The notes under the pieces: model-generated
What the model saw: only the letters and a program-made list of their open reading frames with translations
Told to the model about the DNA's origin: nothing
Database searches by the model: none
Assembly (NCBI GenBank): GCA_027488115.1
Contig: JAIYCG010000012.1
Coordinates: forward strand, 1 to 64,000
DNA: 64,000 nucleotides
Direction: 5' to 3'
From: Comamonadaceae bacterium
Lineage (GTDB): Bacteria > Pseudomonadota > Gammaproteobacteria > Burkholderiales > Burkholderiaceae_C
Translations under genes and position numbers: made by a program
Shown: piece by piece, positions 28,836 through 37,592 of the stretch
How positions within the stretch are numbered: the stretch's first letter is position 1
Layout: each line of letters starts with the position of its first letter

Positions 28836-29660
28836 TTACGGCGCCCATGTAACCAAGCCCGTCCAAGCGGTGGCCAACACCACAATGCCAAAAGCAATTC
28901 GGTACCAAGCGAAGATTTCAAAGCTGTGACTGGCGATGTATTTCAGCAACCATCGCACACAAATCCATGCACTGACAAATGAAACCACCAGCCCAGTGGC
29001 AAACATGGGAATATCATCCACTGACAACAGTGCGCGTTCTTTGTAAAGACTGTAGACCCCTGCGCCAATGAGTGTCGGGATGGCCAAAAAAAATGAGAAA
29101 TCGGTGGCAGCTTTGCGCGACAAACCGAGCAACATGCCGCCAATGATGGTGGCACCACTGCGACTGGTACCTGGAATCATGGCGAGGCACTGTACCAGTC
29201 CGACCATCAATGCGTCGCGCCCTCGCATATCTTCTACAGCACGGATTCGAACACTGGAAGGTGGCCTTCTCTCTGCCCACAAAATGATGAATCCACCCAC
29301 GATGAATGTGGTGGCTACAACCCATGGCGTGAACAAATGTTCCTTGATCATCTTGCCAAAGAGCAAGCCCAAGATCACGGCGGGTATAAAACCCATGAAG
29401 ACGTTGAGAACAAAGCGCTGCGCCTCAACTTGGTATCTGAATGCTTTGGCCGTGGTTCGAATTTTTTCCCAATAGACCAAGATGACTGCAAAGATAGCGC
29501 CAGTTTGAATCGCAATGTCAAAAACCTTGGCTTTCTCATCGTCAAACCCAATCAAAGCCCCTGCCAATATCAAGTGGCCCGTTGATGAAATGGGTAAAAA
29601 TTCGGTCAAGCCTTCGACAACACCCATGAAAGCGGCTTTGGCCAGCAACATTAAATCCAC
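28836..29660 (-). CDS. uppP: Undecaprenyl-diphosphatase UppP (BacA)
   Basis: This 274-residue membrane enzyme recycles the undecaprenyl carrier lipid for peptidoglycan synthesis. Both active-site motifs are present: [16 protein letters not shown] at about residues 17-32 and [14 protein letters not shown] at about 161-174. About eight hydrophobic segments are seen. Translation probably begins at GTG 29660, which has AGGAG at ideal spacing. The gene is convergent with the hydrolase gene, only 17 nt away. Confidence 0.95.
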   Translation of the reverse strand: MDLMLLAKAAFMGVVEGLTEFLPISSTGHLILAGALIGFDDEKAKVFDIAIQTGAIFAVILVYWEKIRTTAKAFRYQVEAQRFVLNVFMGFIPAVILGLLFGKMIKEHLFTPWVVATTFIVGGFIILWAERRPPSSVRIRAVEDMRGRDALMVGLVQCLAMIPGTSRSGATIIGGMLLGLSRKAATDFSFFLAIPTLIGAGVYSLYKERALLSVDDIPMFATGLVVSFVSAWICVRWLLKYIASHSFEIFAWYRIAFGIVVLATAWTGLVTWAP

Positions 29661-29736
29661 CAGTGCTCCTTAGTTACCCCTTAATTATCACCCCAGAGAG
29701 GGCTCACTTGAGGCTGTCTGGCTCTAAAATCGCGGT

Positions 29737-31566
29737 ATGAGAACAGCCAACGACACATCGACAGACGCCCCACAGGACGCCCACAAGGTCAGTAATTTTT
29801 TGCGTCAGATCATTGAGTCTGATTTGGCCAAGGGCACCTATGCGCAGCGCCAATGGGGCGGCTCGCCAGGCGATGCTGCACACCATGCAGCAGGCAAACC
29901 CGACCCTGCCAAAATTCGCACCCGTTTTCCGCCTGAGCCCAATGGTTATTTGCACATCGGTCATGCCAAAAGCATCTGTCTCAACTTTGGCTTGGCACGC
30001 GACTATGGCGGCGTCTGCCACATGCGCTTTGACGATACCAACCCCGAAAAAGAAGACACCGAGTACGTCAACTCTATTTTGGATGCCGTGAAGTGGCTGG
30101 GTTTCAATTGGGATGCCCATGGCACTTCTCACCTGTATCAAGCCAGCGATTACTTCGACTTCATGTACAAGGCTGCTGAGTTTCTCATTCAAGCGGGCTT
30201 GGCCTATGTTGATGAACAATCAGCCGAAGACATGCGCGTCAACCGGGGCGACTTCAACACACCAGGCAAAGACAGCCCCTTTCGTTCGCGCACGCGCGAA
30301 GAAAATTTGAACCGTTTTCGCGAAATGCGAGATGGCAAGCTTGGCGATGGCGCAGCCGTCCTTCGCGCCAAAATTGACATGGCATCGCCCAACATCAATT
30401 TGCGCGACCCTGCTATCTATCGAATCCGCAGAGCCACCCACCACAACACGGGTGATACTTGGTGTATCTACCCGATGTACACCTTCGCTCACCCTATCGA
30501 AGATGCGCTAGAGCAAATTACGCACAGCATTTGTACGCTTGAGTTTGAAGATCAACGTCCATTCTACGATTGGCTGCTGGCTCGCTTAAGCGAAAACCAT
30601 GCTTTGTCGGATGGCAGCACATCACCTGCTTTGCTGGCACAACCCAATCCCAAACAATACGAATTTGCCAGGCTGAACCTCACCTATGTGATCACCAGCA
30701 AGCGCAAGCTGGCTCAATTGGTCAGTGAGGGCAAAGTCGGCGGCTGGGACGATCCCCGCATGCCCACCATCGTGGGTCTGCGCCGCCGCGGCTACACACC
30801 CGAAAGTTTGCAACTTTTTGCAGAGCGCATTGGTGTCACCAAAAGTGACTCATGGATTGACTACAGCACCTTAGAGGGTTGCTTGCGCGATGACCTTGAC
30901 CCCAAGGCTGCGCGCGCCATGGCCGTCCTCGACCCCCTTCAACTCACGATCACCAATTGGGATGACTTGATGGGCAAAGACACACTAGAGCCTTGTCATG
31001 CCCCCGTCCATCCTCATCATCCAGAGCTTGGCCAAAGAAAATTCAAATTTGGAAAAACGCTTTGGATCGAGCGAACAGACTACGAAGACACGCCGCCCAA
31101 AGGCTTCTTTCGAATGTTTCCAGGCAACAAAGTTCGTCTGAAATATGGCTACGTTGTTGAGTGCACAGGCGCTAACAAGGATGCCCATGGCGTGGTCACA
31201 GAAGTGCTTGCGAATTTAATCCCTGACACCAAAAGCGGCACACCAGGCTCTGACAGTGTCAAAGTGAAAGGCGTCATGACTTGGGTGTCCCAGGCTGATG
31301 CCGTTTCAGCTGAAGTGCGCTTGTACGATCGACTGTTCACAGAAGCTCACCCTGATGCGGGTGGCAAAGACTTTTTAGCCAGCCTCAATGAAAACAGCCT
31401 GAAAGTCATCACGGCCTTTGTCGAGCCTTCATTGGCGCAGAGTGCACCAGATGCAAAATTTCAATTTGAAAGGCATGGTTACTTTGTGGCGGATCGCATT
31501 GACCATGGCGCCAGCAAGCTGGTCTTTAACCGCAGTACAGGTCTGAAAGACACTTGGAGCAAGTGA
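29737..31566 (+). CDS. glnS: Glutaminyl-tRNA synthetase
   Basis: This 609-residue class I synthetase charges tRNA-Gln. The HIGH motif is in PPEPNGYLHIGHAKS at about residues 65-79. The KMSKS region reads VITSKRKLAQL, where the usual MSK is TSK, a small deviation from E. coli GlnRS. It is about 55 residues longer than E. coli GlnRS, mainly through an N-terminal extension and insertions around the catalytic core. The C-terminal anticodon-binding barrels follow. A hairpin with a T-run lies 5 nt after the stop. Confidence 0.96.
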   Translation: MRTANDTSTDAPQDAHKVSNFLRQIIESDLAKGTYAQRQWGGSPGDAAHHAAGKPDPAKIRTRFPPEPNGYLHIGHAKSICLNFGLARDYGGVCHMRFDDTNPEKEDTEYVNSILDAVKWLGFNWDAHGTSHLYQASDYFDFMYKAAEFLIQAGLAYVDEQSAEDMRVNRGDFNTPGKDSPFRSRTREENLNRFREMRDGKLGDGAAVLRAKIDMASPNINLRDPAIYRIRRATHHNTGDTWCIYPMYTFAHPIEDALEQITHSICTLEFEDQRPFYDWLLARLSENHALSDGSTSPALLAQPNPKQYEFARLNLTYVITSKRKLAQLVSEGKVGGWDDPRMPTIVGLRRRGYTPESLQLFAERIGVTKSDSWIDYSTLEGCLRDDLDPKAARAMAVLDPLQLTITNWDDLMGKDTLEPCHAPVHPHHPELGQRKFKFGKTLWIERTDYEDTPPKGFFRMFPGNKVRLKYGYVVECTGANKDAHGVVTEVLANLIPDTKSGTPGSDSVKVKGVMTWVSQADAVSAEVRLYDRLFTEAHPDAGGKDFLASLNENSLKVITAFVEPSLAQSAPDAKFQFERHGYFVADRIDHGASKLVFNRSTGLKDTWSK

Positions 31567-31570
31567 ACTT

Positions 31571-31605
31571 AAAAGGGCAACCGTGAAATGGATTGCGCCT
31601 TTTTT
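31571..31605 (+). terminator. Probable terminator after glnS
   Basis: The segments AAAAGGGCAA and TTGCGCCTTTTTT form an imperfect stem with one bulged base and end in a T-run. The position directly after glnS supports a terminator. Confidence 0.55.
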
Positions 31606-31617
31606 GCAGCGCCCGTG

Positions 31618-31998
31618 TCAGGCCCCTAAGGCAGCTGAGAACAAACCCAGGGTACACAAAAAGCCGACAAACCAAGCAACTGAACGCAACTTGTCTTTGT
31701 CAATGACATACCAGGCAATGTAAGCTACGCGAGCTGCAATGAAAACAGCAGCGTAAGTGTCAATGCGCGCTTGCGGCACCTGGGCTTGTATGGCCACCAA
31801 AATACCAATGGCAAAAAACGGAAATGCCTCAAAGCTGTTGGACTGAGCCGCGTTGGCCCGGGCTCTGTAGCCCGTTTGTTTTGCCAACCACTCTCGCGGA
31901 TTGTGGTTGTCGTAATTTCGTTGACCCGCCTTAGCGATCCCAGCACAAACGATTGGCATCAAGCCTGCCACCAACACAGAAGCAATTGCCACACTCAT
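31618..31998 (-). CDS. MAPEG-family membrane protein
   Basis: This 126-residue protein has three to four hydrophobic helices and the MAPEG pattern AQSNSFEAFPFFAIGILVA near residues 50-68. The family includes membrane glutathione transferases and eicosanoid-pathway enzymes of animals; the bacterial members such as this one have no assigned substrate. It lies 20 nt upstream of the FAH-like gene on the minus strand in the reverse order of transcription, so the FAH gene is transcribed first. Confidence 0.85.
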   Translation of the reverse strand: MSVAIASVLVAGLMPIVCAGIAKAGQRNYDNHNPREWLAKQTGYRARANAAQSNSFEAFPFFAIGILVAIQAQVPQARIDTYAAVFIAARVAYIAWYVIDKDKLRSVAWFVGFLCTLGLFSAALGA

Positions 31999-32018
31999 AC
32001 TGAGATCTCTTTCAAAAA

Positions 32019-32804
32019 TTAAACAATCTTGACACTCAAGTTGGGCAATCGATCAATGTGCATCTCAATCAAATCACCTCGAACGACAGGTCCTACATTC
32101 TCTGGCGTACCAGAATAGATAATATCGCCAGGGAACAACTCAAAGGCTTCAGACAACTTGCTGATTTGTTCAGCAACTGACCATATCATGTTCTTGAGGT
32201 CGGAGTTTTGCTTGACCTGCCCATTGACCTTCAACCAAATATTGCCCTCTGTAAAGTGACCGATAGAGGCCAATTTATGCAAGGCCCCAATGGGTGCTGA
32301 CATGTCAAAACTTTTGCCAATTTCCCAAGGTTTCTTCTCATCACCCATGGCGCGCTGCAAATCCCTGCGAGTCATGTCCAAGCCCAAGGTATAGCCCCAA
32401 ACCAATTCCAAGGCCTTGGCCACGGGAATATTCCGACCGCCCTTGCCCAAAGCAGCAACCAATTCTGCTTCGTAGTGGTAGTTTTTAGTGAGCGGTGGAT
32501 AAGGATGATTGGCGACTGTACCGGCAGCCACATACTGGATGGCATCCGTGGGTTTCTGAAAGAAAAATGGCGGTTCGCGTGTGGGGTCAGAGCCCATTTC
32601 ACGAGCATGTGCCGCATAGTTTCGGCCAATACAATAAATGCGTCGAACTGGGAACATTTCGTCGGATCCGACGACTGGGATATAAACTTGTGGCACGTCA
32701 AAAGGGGTCTTGACCTTTTGTTGGGCAATCCCTGGGGTTGCGCAGCCTAAAAGGGCTCCTGTGGACATCAAGGCTGAGCCTTGGAAAAAATTCCGACGAT
32801 CCAT
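32019..32804 (-). CDS. Fumarylacetoacetate-hydrolase-family protein with a Tat-type signal peptide
   Basis: This 261-residue protein carries the FAH fold: RIYCIGRNYAAHAREMG, a substrate/metal region YHYEAELVAALGKGGRN, then DMTRRDLQRAMG and GKSFDMSAPIGAL, and near the end FPGDIIYSGTPENVGPV. FAH-type enzymes cleave C-C bonds of 1,3-dicarbonyl acids and are normally cytoplasmic. Here the N-terminus starts MDRRNFFQGSALMS, a Tat motif with a hydrophobic stretch and LLGC or AQQ as a possible processing site, so the protein seems to be exported. The ATG at 32804 follows AAAGGAG; upstream residues in the same frame are not conserved. The substrate is unknown. Confidence 0.82.
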   Translation of the reverse strand: MDRRNFFQGSALMSTGALLGCATPGIAQQKVKTPFDVPQVYIPVVGSDEMFPVRRIYCIGRNYAAHAREMGSDPTREPPFFFQKPTDAIQYVAAGTVANHPYPPLTKNYHYEAELVAALGKGGRNIPVAKALELVWGYTLGLDMTRRDLQRAMGDEKKPWEIGKSFDMSAPIGALHKLASIGHFTEGNIWLKVNGQVKQNSDLKNMIWSVAEQISKLSEAFELFPGDIIYSGTPENVGPVVRGDLIEMHIDRLPNLSVKIV

Positions 32805-32928
32805 GCTGTGTTCTCCTTTGAATAAAGTCCAAAATAGTATGCACGAAGCCCTAAACTCAGGCATTGGCACAATCCCCAGTCTGGTCACTTAGAATTTGGG
32901 TTTATTCGGTTCCGCACAGGAAATCTTC

Positions 32929-34191
32929 ATGTCTTTGCATTCGATTCGCGCTTATCTGCTGGTTCTGGCCTCTGGCCTATTTTTAGCAGCTTGTGGCGGC
33001 AACTCCACTTCTTCAACACCACCCCCCCCTGTCGGCGGTTTGAGTGTGGCCGCTGGGGACAGCCAAGTCACTGTGAGCTGGAAAGAAACGCCTGGCGTTG
33101 AATATTGGATTTTTGCGGCCCCCAACAACCCCACACTGAGTTTGAGCAATTGGCTTTCTACAACGGGTTCTACCTACAGACTCAAGGTCACATCACCCTA
33201 TGTCGTTTCTGGCTTGACCAACGGAACACCTTATTCATTTTTTATGACCGGCAGATACAACAGCGGTCCTGGCGGAGAGGCGACACCGACGGTTGCTGCC
33301 ACACCCCGCTTGGCTGGTGCTGAGTGGTCGGCTTCAAGCACATTGAACACAGGTACGCCAACAGGCCTCACATTTGGAAGCTACATAGACACCGCCACCA
33401 ATTCAGTGCAATACACGTATTTGGCCGTTGGCAATGGCGGCAAAATGTTCCGCGCTGCAGACTTGAACACTTGGACAGCCATCACGCCCGTTGTCAGCGC
33501 TAACCTTCATGCTGCTGACTATGGATTTTCCAAATTCATCGCAGTGGGCGCTGGCGGTAGTAGCATTTACAGCAGCGATGCCAAAACTTGGACACAGTCC
33601 AGCAAAATCACCACGCAGAATTTGAATGCCATTGCCAACAATGGCGGTTTGGCCATTGCAGTCGGTGACAACGGCACTGTGGTGACCAGCAAGGACGGCA
33701 TCACTTGGACCTTGGCCACAACGGTGCCCACTTCAAACAACTTGTATGGCGTTTCATATACAAGCGCTGGCACGTGGGCCGCTGTCGGTGCTGGCGGCAC
33801 CATCCTCACCAGCGGTGACGGCTTGAATTGGACAGCCCAAAACTCTGGCACTCAAGCTGATCTGAAAGCCTTGGGTTCAATCGCAACCGTCACAGCCGGC
33901 TTAACAAGCCATCAATTCATAGCTGTAGGGGCCAATGGCAGTATTTTGAGCAGCCCCGACGCCATCACATGGTCTGCCCAAAGCGCCAATACCAAAGCCA
34001 ATTTCAACGCCCTGTCAACGGCCAATCAATTCTTGGCAGTTGGCTCAGGCGGCTCGATCGTGACCAGTTTGGATGGTATCAATTGGAAATCTCAGGCCAG
34101 CCCATCTACCGCCAATCTCACCTATTTGCTCAGAGCGCAAAATACCTACATCGCCGTCAATAGCTCGGGTGGCATCATTTACTCCAAATAA
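32929..34191 (+). CDS. Lipoprotein with a fibronectin-like domain and seven propeller (BNR/Asp-box) repeats
   Basis: This 420-residue protein begins with a lipoprotein signal; the lipobox FLAAC places the lipidated Cys at residue 22. A Ser/Pro-rich spacer with PPPP follows, then a fibronectin-III-like domain at about 35-127. From about residue 150 to the end I count seven copies of a motif of the form AVG-x-GG-x-I-x-x-S-x-D-x-x-x-W, which includes an Asp-box. Seven copies predict a seven-bladed beta-propeller. A run of eight C (33022-33029) lies in the codons of the PPPP spacer. No catalytic residues can be assigned, so a binding role on the outer membrane is more likely than sialidase activity. 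The ATG at 32929 follows AGGAAA. Confidence 0.85.
   Translation: MSLHSIRAYLLVLASGLFLAACGGNSTSSTPPPPVGGLSVAAGDSQVTVSWKETPGVEYWIFAAPNNPTLSLSNWLSTTGSTYRLKVTSPYVVSGLTNGTPYSFFMTGRYNSGPGGEATPTVAATPRLAGAEWSASSTLNTGTPTGLTFGSYIDTATNSVQYTYLAVGNGGKMFRAADLNTWTAITPVVSANLHAADYGFSKFIAVGAGGSSIYSSDAKTWTQSSKITTQNLNAIANNGGLAIAVGDNGTVVTSKDGITWTLATTVPTSNNLYGVSYTSAGTWAAVGAGGTILTSGDGLNWTAQNSGTQADLKALGSIATVTAGLTSHQFIAVGANGSILSSPDAITWSAQSANTKANFNALSTANQFLAVGSGGSIVTSLDGINWKSQASPSTANLTYLLRAQNTYIAVNSSGGIIYSK
33022..33029 (+). repeat. C8 homopolymer tract early in the lipoprotein gene
   Basis: Eight consecutive C bases encode part of a proline run at codons 32-34, just after the lipobox. Loss or gain of a base would shift the frame and stop production of the propeller domain. 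It is a candidate slippage site. Confidence 0.7.
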
Positions 34192-34221
34192 GATCTGGCT
34201 GAAGCGCCATCTCTTGATCAA

Positions 34222-34251
34222 AAAAAAGGCCTTCATCTGAAGGCCTTTTTT
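34222..34251. terminator. Bidirectional terminator between the lipoprotein gene and ntrC
   Basis: The 12-nt arms AAAAAAGGCCTT (34222-34233) and AAGGCCTTTTTT (34240-34251) are perfect inverted repeats with A- and T-tracts on both sides. It serves the convergent lipoprotein and ntrC transcripts. Confidence 0.92.
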
Positions 34252-34257
34252 GATGCA

Positions 34258-35769
34258 TTACCCTTCAATGTGCAGCTCTTGAATTTTTCTAGTGATGGTG
34301 TTGCGACCAATACCCAACTTCACAGCCGCTTCAATGCGGCGACCGCGAGTCGTGGCCAAGGCCGCTTGAATTAACAAGGATTCAAAGCGTCGTGAGAGAA
34401 CATCCCAGACATCTTGGCGATCTGTTCCCAGCAATTGCAAAGCTTCCACTTCCAGTGCACTCTCCCAACCTGCATGCGAGCCTAAATTAACCAAGGCTGA
34501 AGAGGGGGGTGCTGTCAACGCAGCCGAAGCAGTTGCAATCTCACTTGTAGAAACCAAATTTCCCACTGAACTTGCAAGCTGAGGACCTGCATTCACAGAA
34601 CTGCTAGGCGACAAAACTTCTGGCGGCAAATCCTTTGCTTCAATCATTTGGGCAGGGGCCATCACAGTCAGCCAATGGCAAATATTTTCAAGCTGGCGGA
34701 CATTGCCTGGAAAGTTAAATTGACCCAAAATTTCAAGCGCTTGCTCTGAGATTCTCTTGGGCTCAACCCCCAATTGTTGTGCACTTTGCAACAAGAAGTG
34801 CTTGGTCAATACCTGAACATCTTCTCGACGCTCACGCAAGGCTGGCAAACGCAAACGAATGACATTCAGTCGGTGAAACAAGTCCTCTCGAAACACACCA
34901 TCTTTGACCCTTTGCTCTAAGTCTTGGTGAGTCGCCGCAATCACACGAACATTGGCCTTCACTGCACTGTGCCCACCCACCCGGTAAAAGTGGCCATCTG
35001 AAAGGACCCTCAACAAGCGCGTCTGAAGGTCAAAAGGCATGTCGCCAATTTCATCTAAAAAGAGGGTCCCGCCTTCTGCTTGTTCAAACCTGCCACGCCG
35101 CGATGTTTGCGCGCCTGTGAATGCGCCACGTTCGTGACCGAAGAGTTCACTCTCCAAAAGGTCTTTTGGAATGGCCGCCGTATTGATGGCCACAAAGGGG
35201 CCATTGGCTCTGGGAGAGTGTTTGTGCAAAGCTCGCGCGACAAGCTCCTTACCAGATCCAGACTCACCAGTGATCATGACCGTCACATTGCTTTGTGAGA
35301 GTCGACCAATGGCTCTAAAAACATCCTGCATGGCGGGTGCTTGACCCAGCATCTCTGGCGTTGCCGCCATGAGCTCCTCAGCCACTTCTTCGCGCTGACT
35401 TTCTTCCAAAGCGCGTCGAATCAGCTCAATGGCCTTAGGCAAGTCAAACGGCTTAGGGAGGTACTCAAAGGCACCATTTTGAAAGGCTGAAACAGCACTG
35501 TCCAAATCAGAAAAGGCGGTCATGATGATGACGGGCAAGGCAGGGAGCTGTTGTTTAACTTGCGTCAACAAATCCAATCCCGATCCACCGGGCATGCGAA
35601 TGTCACTGACCAAGACCTGAGGGCCTTCACTGCCGTCCTCTTTAGCCAGCGCAGCAAGGACTTCACGCGGATTGGTAAAGCTACGGGTACTCAAACCTTC
35701 ACGAAGGAGTGCCTTCTCTAAGACGAATCGGATGGATTGGTCATCGTCTACGATCCAGATAGGCTTCAT
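34258..35769 (-). CDS. ntrC: Nitrogen regulation response regulator NtrC
   Basis: This 503-residue activator of sigma-54 promoters has a receiver domain (residues 1-120, phospho-acceptor D56 in LVSDIRMPG), an AAA+ domain with Walker A GESGSGKELVARAL and the sigma-54-contacting ERGAFTGA loop, and a C-terminal Fis-type helix-turn-helix (RRIEAAVKLGIGRNTITRKI). A linker of about 90 residues between the AAA+ and DNA-binding parts is Ala/Ser-rich and longer than in E. coli. It lies 45 nt downstream of ntrB. The NtrC box upstream of glnA is its likely target. Confidence 0.97.
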   Translation of the reverse strand: MKPIWIVDDDQSIRFVLEKALLREGLSTRSFTNPREVLAALAKEDGSEGPQVLVSDIRMPGGSGLDLLTQVKQQLPALPVIIMTAFSDLDSAVSAFQNGAFEYLPKPFDLPKAIELIRRALEESQREEVAEELMAATPEMLGQAPAMQDVFRAIGRLSQSNVTVMITGESGSGKELVARALHKHSPRANGPFVAINTAAIPKDLLESELFGHERGAFTGAQTSRRGRFEQAEGGTLFLDEIGDMPFDLQTRLLRVLSDGHFYRVGGHSAVKANVRVIAATHQDLEQRVKDGVFREDLFHRLNVIRLRLPALRERREDVQVLTKHFLLQSAQQLGVEPKRISEQALEILGQFNFPGNVRQLENICHWLTVMAPAQMIEAKDLPPEVLSPSSSVNAGPQLASSVGNLVSTSEIATASAALTAPPSSALVNLGSHAGWESALEVEALQLLGTDRQDVWDVLSRRFESLLIQAALATTRGRRIEAAVKLGIGRNTITRKIQELHIEG

Positions 35770-35814
35770 GTGACTTAACTTTCTCTAAAAAAGAATGCGC
35801 CGTCTGCAATCAGA

Positions 35815-36957
35815 TCAGGGCAACGGAATCAAAATTTTGAAATCTGTTCGACCTGGCACGCTCTCACACTCAATCATGCCGTGGTGCTGCTGAACAAAGG
35901 TCTGCGCCAAAGTGAGACCTAAGCCAGAGCCGCCCTCTCTTCCAGAAATCAGTGGGAAGAAAATTCGGTCCTTGATCGAGTCTGGAACACCAGGCCCGTT
36001 GTCAATCACATGCAATTCCAATGCCAGTCGATAACGCTGTTTGCCAAATGTCACTTGTCGGGTAATTCGCGTCTTAAAAGTCAGTTGCGCATCGCCCTCC
36101 ATCACTCGATCTGACAATGCCAGGGCTGCGTTGTGAGCAATGTTCAAAACGGCTTGAATCAGTTGCTCCCTGTCACCCCTGAATTCAGGAATGGAGGTGT
36201 CATAGTCCCTGACCACGCGCAAGCCTCTTGGGAACTCAGCCACGATGAGTGAGCGCACCCGCTCACAAACCTCGTGAATATTGACATCCCCCACCAGGTG
36301 GGGCCTGCGATGAGGTGCCAACAAGCGGTCGACCAATGTTTGCAAGCGATCGGCTTCTCGAATGATGACCTGTGTGTATTCAGTCAGCTCTTTAGACTCC
36401 ATTTCCATTTCAAGCAGTTGTGCAGCGCCTCGGATTCCGCCCAAGGGGTTCTTGATTTCATGCGCTAAGTTTCGAATGAGCTCTTTGTTGGCTTGAGCTT
36501 GATCAAAGAGTCGCTCTTCACGGTCCTGCCGAGTTTGCTGTTGAATGGGCAGCAATTCAATGATCACTTGCTCGGCTTGATCCGATTGCGCCACGATCAC
36601 GTGAACCGGGAGCGTCTCTTCCGGGTTAATGCGCAACAACTCAGCGTCGTAACGCAAAGCTGCAAACTCATTGGCCTTGGCACCGGAAAGTGCATGCAAC
36701 AAGGGCTGAGGATCTGAAAAGAAATTCAAAAAAGACTCGCCCGCCAAACTTCTTCTGGACTGTCCAATCACATCCTCTAATTCAGAGTTAACAAAAACAA
36801 CGGTGCCATTGCTTTCCAAAACCGCGATGGGGGTGGCCAACCAATCGAAAGCTTGAAAGCGTTGGTGATGAGACGCCTCTTTCAGTTTCATCCTTAGATC
36901 TTGTGGTCCAGTTTGAGAGAGAGACCTCAATTTGGTTTGATTTGATGGTTTGGGCAT
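35815..36957 (-). CDS. ntrB: Nitrogen regulation sensor histidine kinase NtrB
   Basis: This 380-residue kinase/phosphatase controls NtrC phosphorylation in response to PII protein. It has no transmembrane segment. A PAS domain covers about residues 35-145, the phospho-acceptor is H166 in NLAHEIKNPLGG, and the ATP-binding domain has DNGPGVPDSIKDRIF and GGSGLGLTLAQ. It lies 7 nt after a small secreted-protein gene and 45 nt before ntrC. Confidence 0.96.
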   Translation of the reverse strand: MPKPSNQTKLRSLSQTGPQDLRMKLKEASHHQRFQAFDWLATPIAVLESNGTVVFVNSELEDVIGQSRRSLAGESFLNFFSDPQPLLHALSGAKANEFAALRYDAELLRINPEETLPVHVIVAQSDQAEQVIIELLPIQQQTRQDREERLFDQAQANKELIRNLAHEIKNPLGGIRGAAQLLEMEMESKELTEYTQVIIREADRLQTLVDRLLAPHRRPHLVGDVNIHEVCERVRSLIVAEFPRGLRVVRDYDTSIPEFRGDREQLIQAVLNIAHNAALALSDRVMEGDAQLTFKTRITRQVTFGKQRYRLALELHVIDNGPGVPDSIKDRIFFPLISGREGGSGLGLTLAQTFVQQHHGMIECESVPGRTDFKILIPLP

Positions 36958-36964
36958 CTGAAGT

Positions 36965-37507
36965 TCACTTGGTTTGCGCAGAGACCAAGTTGGAAGAATG
37001 ACGGGTTAATTCTCTTTTCAAGGCCAGCAGGTCACGTGACATTCTCTCAATTTGAGTTTGCATTTCAGAAGTACGGCGCTTGTATTGAGCACTCTGCAAA
37101 GACTCGCCCTCTTGCAGAACGGGCTGACCCCCATTAAAGAGCCGCACCATTTCTGCGTGTCGGCTGCTTAATTTTTGCCACTCATCCTCCAAAATAGTGC
37201 GAGCTTGTGCATTGCGTTGGTGCGCATCTTGCGATTTGTTGGCGGTGCTGAAAATTCGATCAGGTGCAGTGTCGGTTGGCGTCAAAGATGACTTCTGAGG
37301 CAGCCCATTTTGGACGCGAGTTCCGTCAATTTGAGTGGGACTTGAAATCAGCAACTTCTCGCATTGGCCAGGATCAAGGGGCTGATTGGTAATTTCTTGA
37401 CCACACCTGTAGACCGTTTGTTCGGAAACAGCAAAGCCTGTGCACAACGACATTGCAATGAACAATGTATGTCCATGAAATTTCACCGATCGAAAGCCTG
37501 CAGTCAT
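36965..37507 (-). CDS. Hypothetical secreted protein between glnA and ntrB (DUF4124-like start)
   Basis: I do not recognise a defined function. The 180-residue product has a hydrophobic stretch at about residues 12-28 suggesting a signal peptide, then TVYRCGQEITNQPLDPGQC, which resembles the small DUF4124 domain with two cysteines. Residues 95-175 form a charged helix or coiled-coil with the segments LEDEWQKLSSRHAEM and MQTQIERMSRDLLALKREL. Its place between glnA and ntrBC suggests co-transcription with ntrBC, but a nitrogen-related role is only a guess. Confidence 0.7.
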   Translation of the reverse strand: MTAGFRSVKFHGHTLFIAMSLCTGFAVSEQTVYRCGQEITNQPLDPGQCEKLLISSPTQIDGTRVQNGLPQKSSLTPTDTAPDRIFSTANKSQDAHQRNAQARTILEDEWQKLSSRHAEMVRLFNGGQPVLQEGESLQSAQYKRRTSEMQTQIERMSRDLLALKRELTRHSSNLVSAQTK

Positions 37508-37530
37508 GTCTCAAAAATCTTTCGTGAATG

Positions 37531-37557
37531 AAAAAGGACGGCCTGAGCCGTCCTTTT
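37531..37557 (-). terminator. Terminator after glnA
   Basis: Arms AAAAGGACGGC (37532-37542) and GCCGTCCTTTT (37547-37557) are perfect inverted repeats around a 4-nt loop. On the minus strand the stem ends in a short T-tract. It lies 36 nt after the glnA stop, so the genes ntrB and ntrC are expected to depend on read-through or on a promoter of their own. Confidence 0.85.
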
Positions 37558-37592
37558 CGGGGTCGGGCTCAGGTGCCCTAACTCGCTGCAAA

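Noticed and set aside
29737-31566. Glutamyl- instead of glutaminyl-tRNA synthetase
   Set aside because: The PEPNGYLHIGHAKS opening, the overall length and the C-terminal barrels are those of GlnRS.
32583-32592. Further GGGGTCAGAG motif in the FAH-like gene
   Set aside because: Only ten bases match the inverted-repeat core, which is expected by chance in coding sequence of this length.
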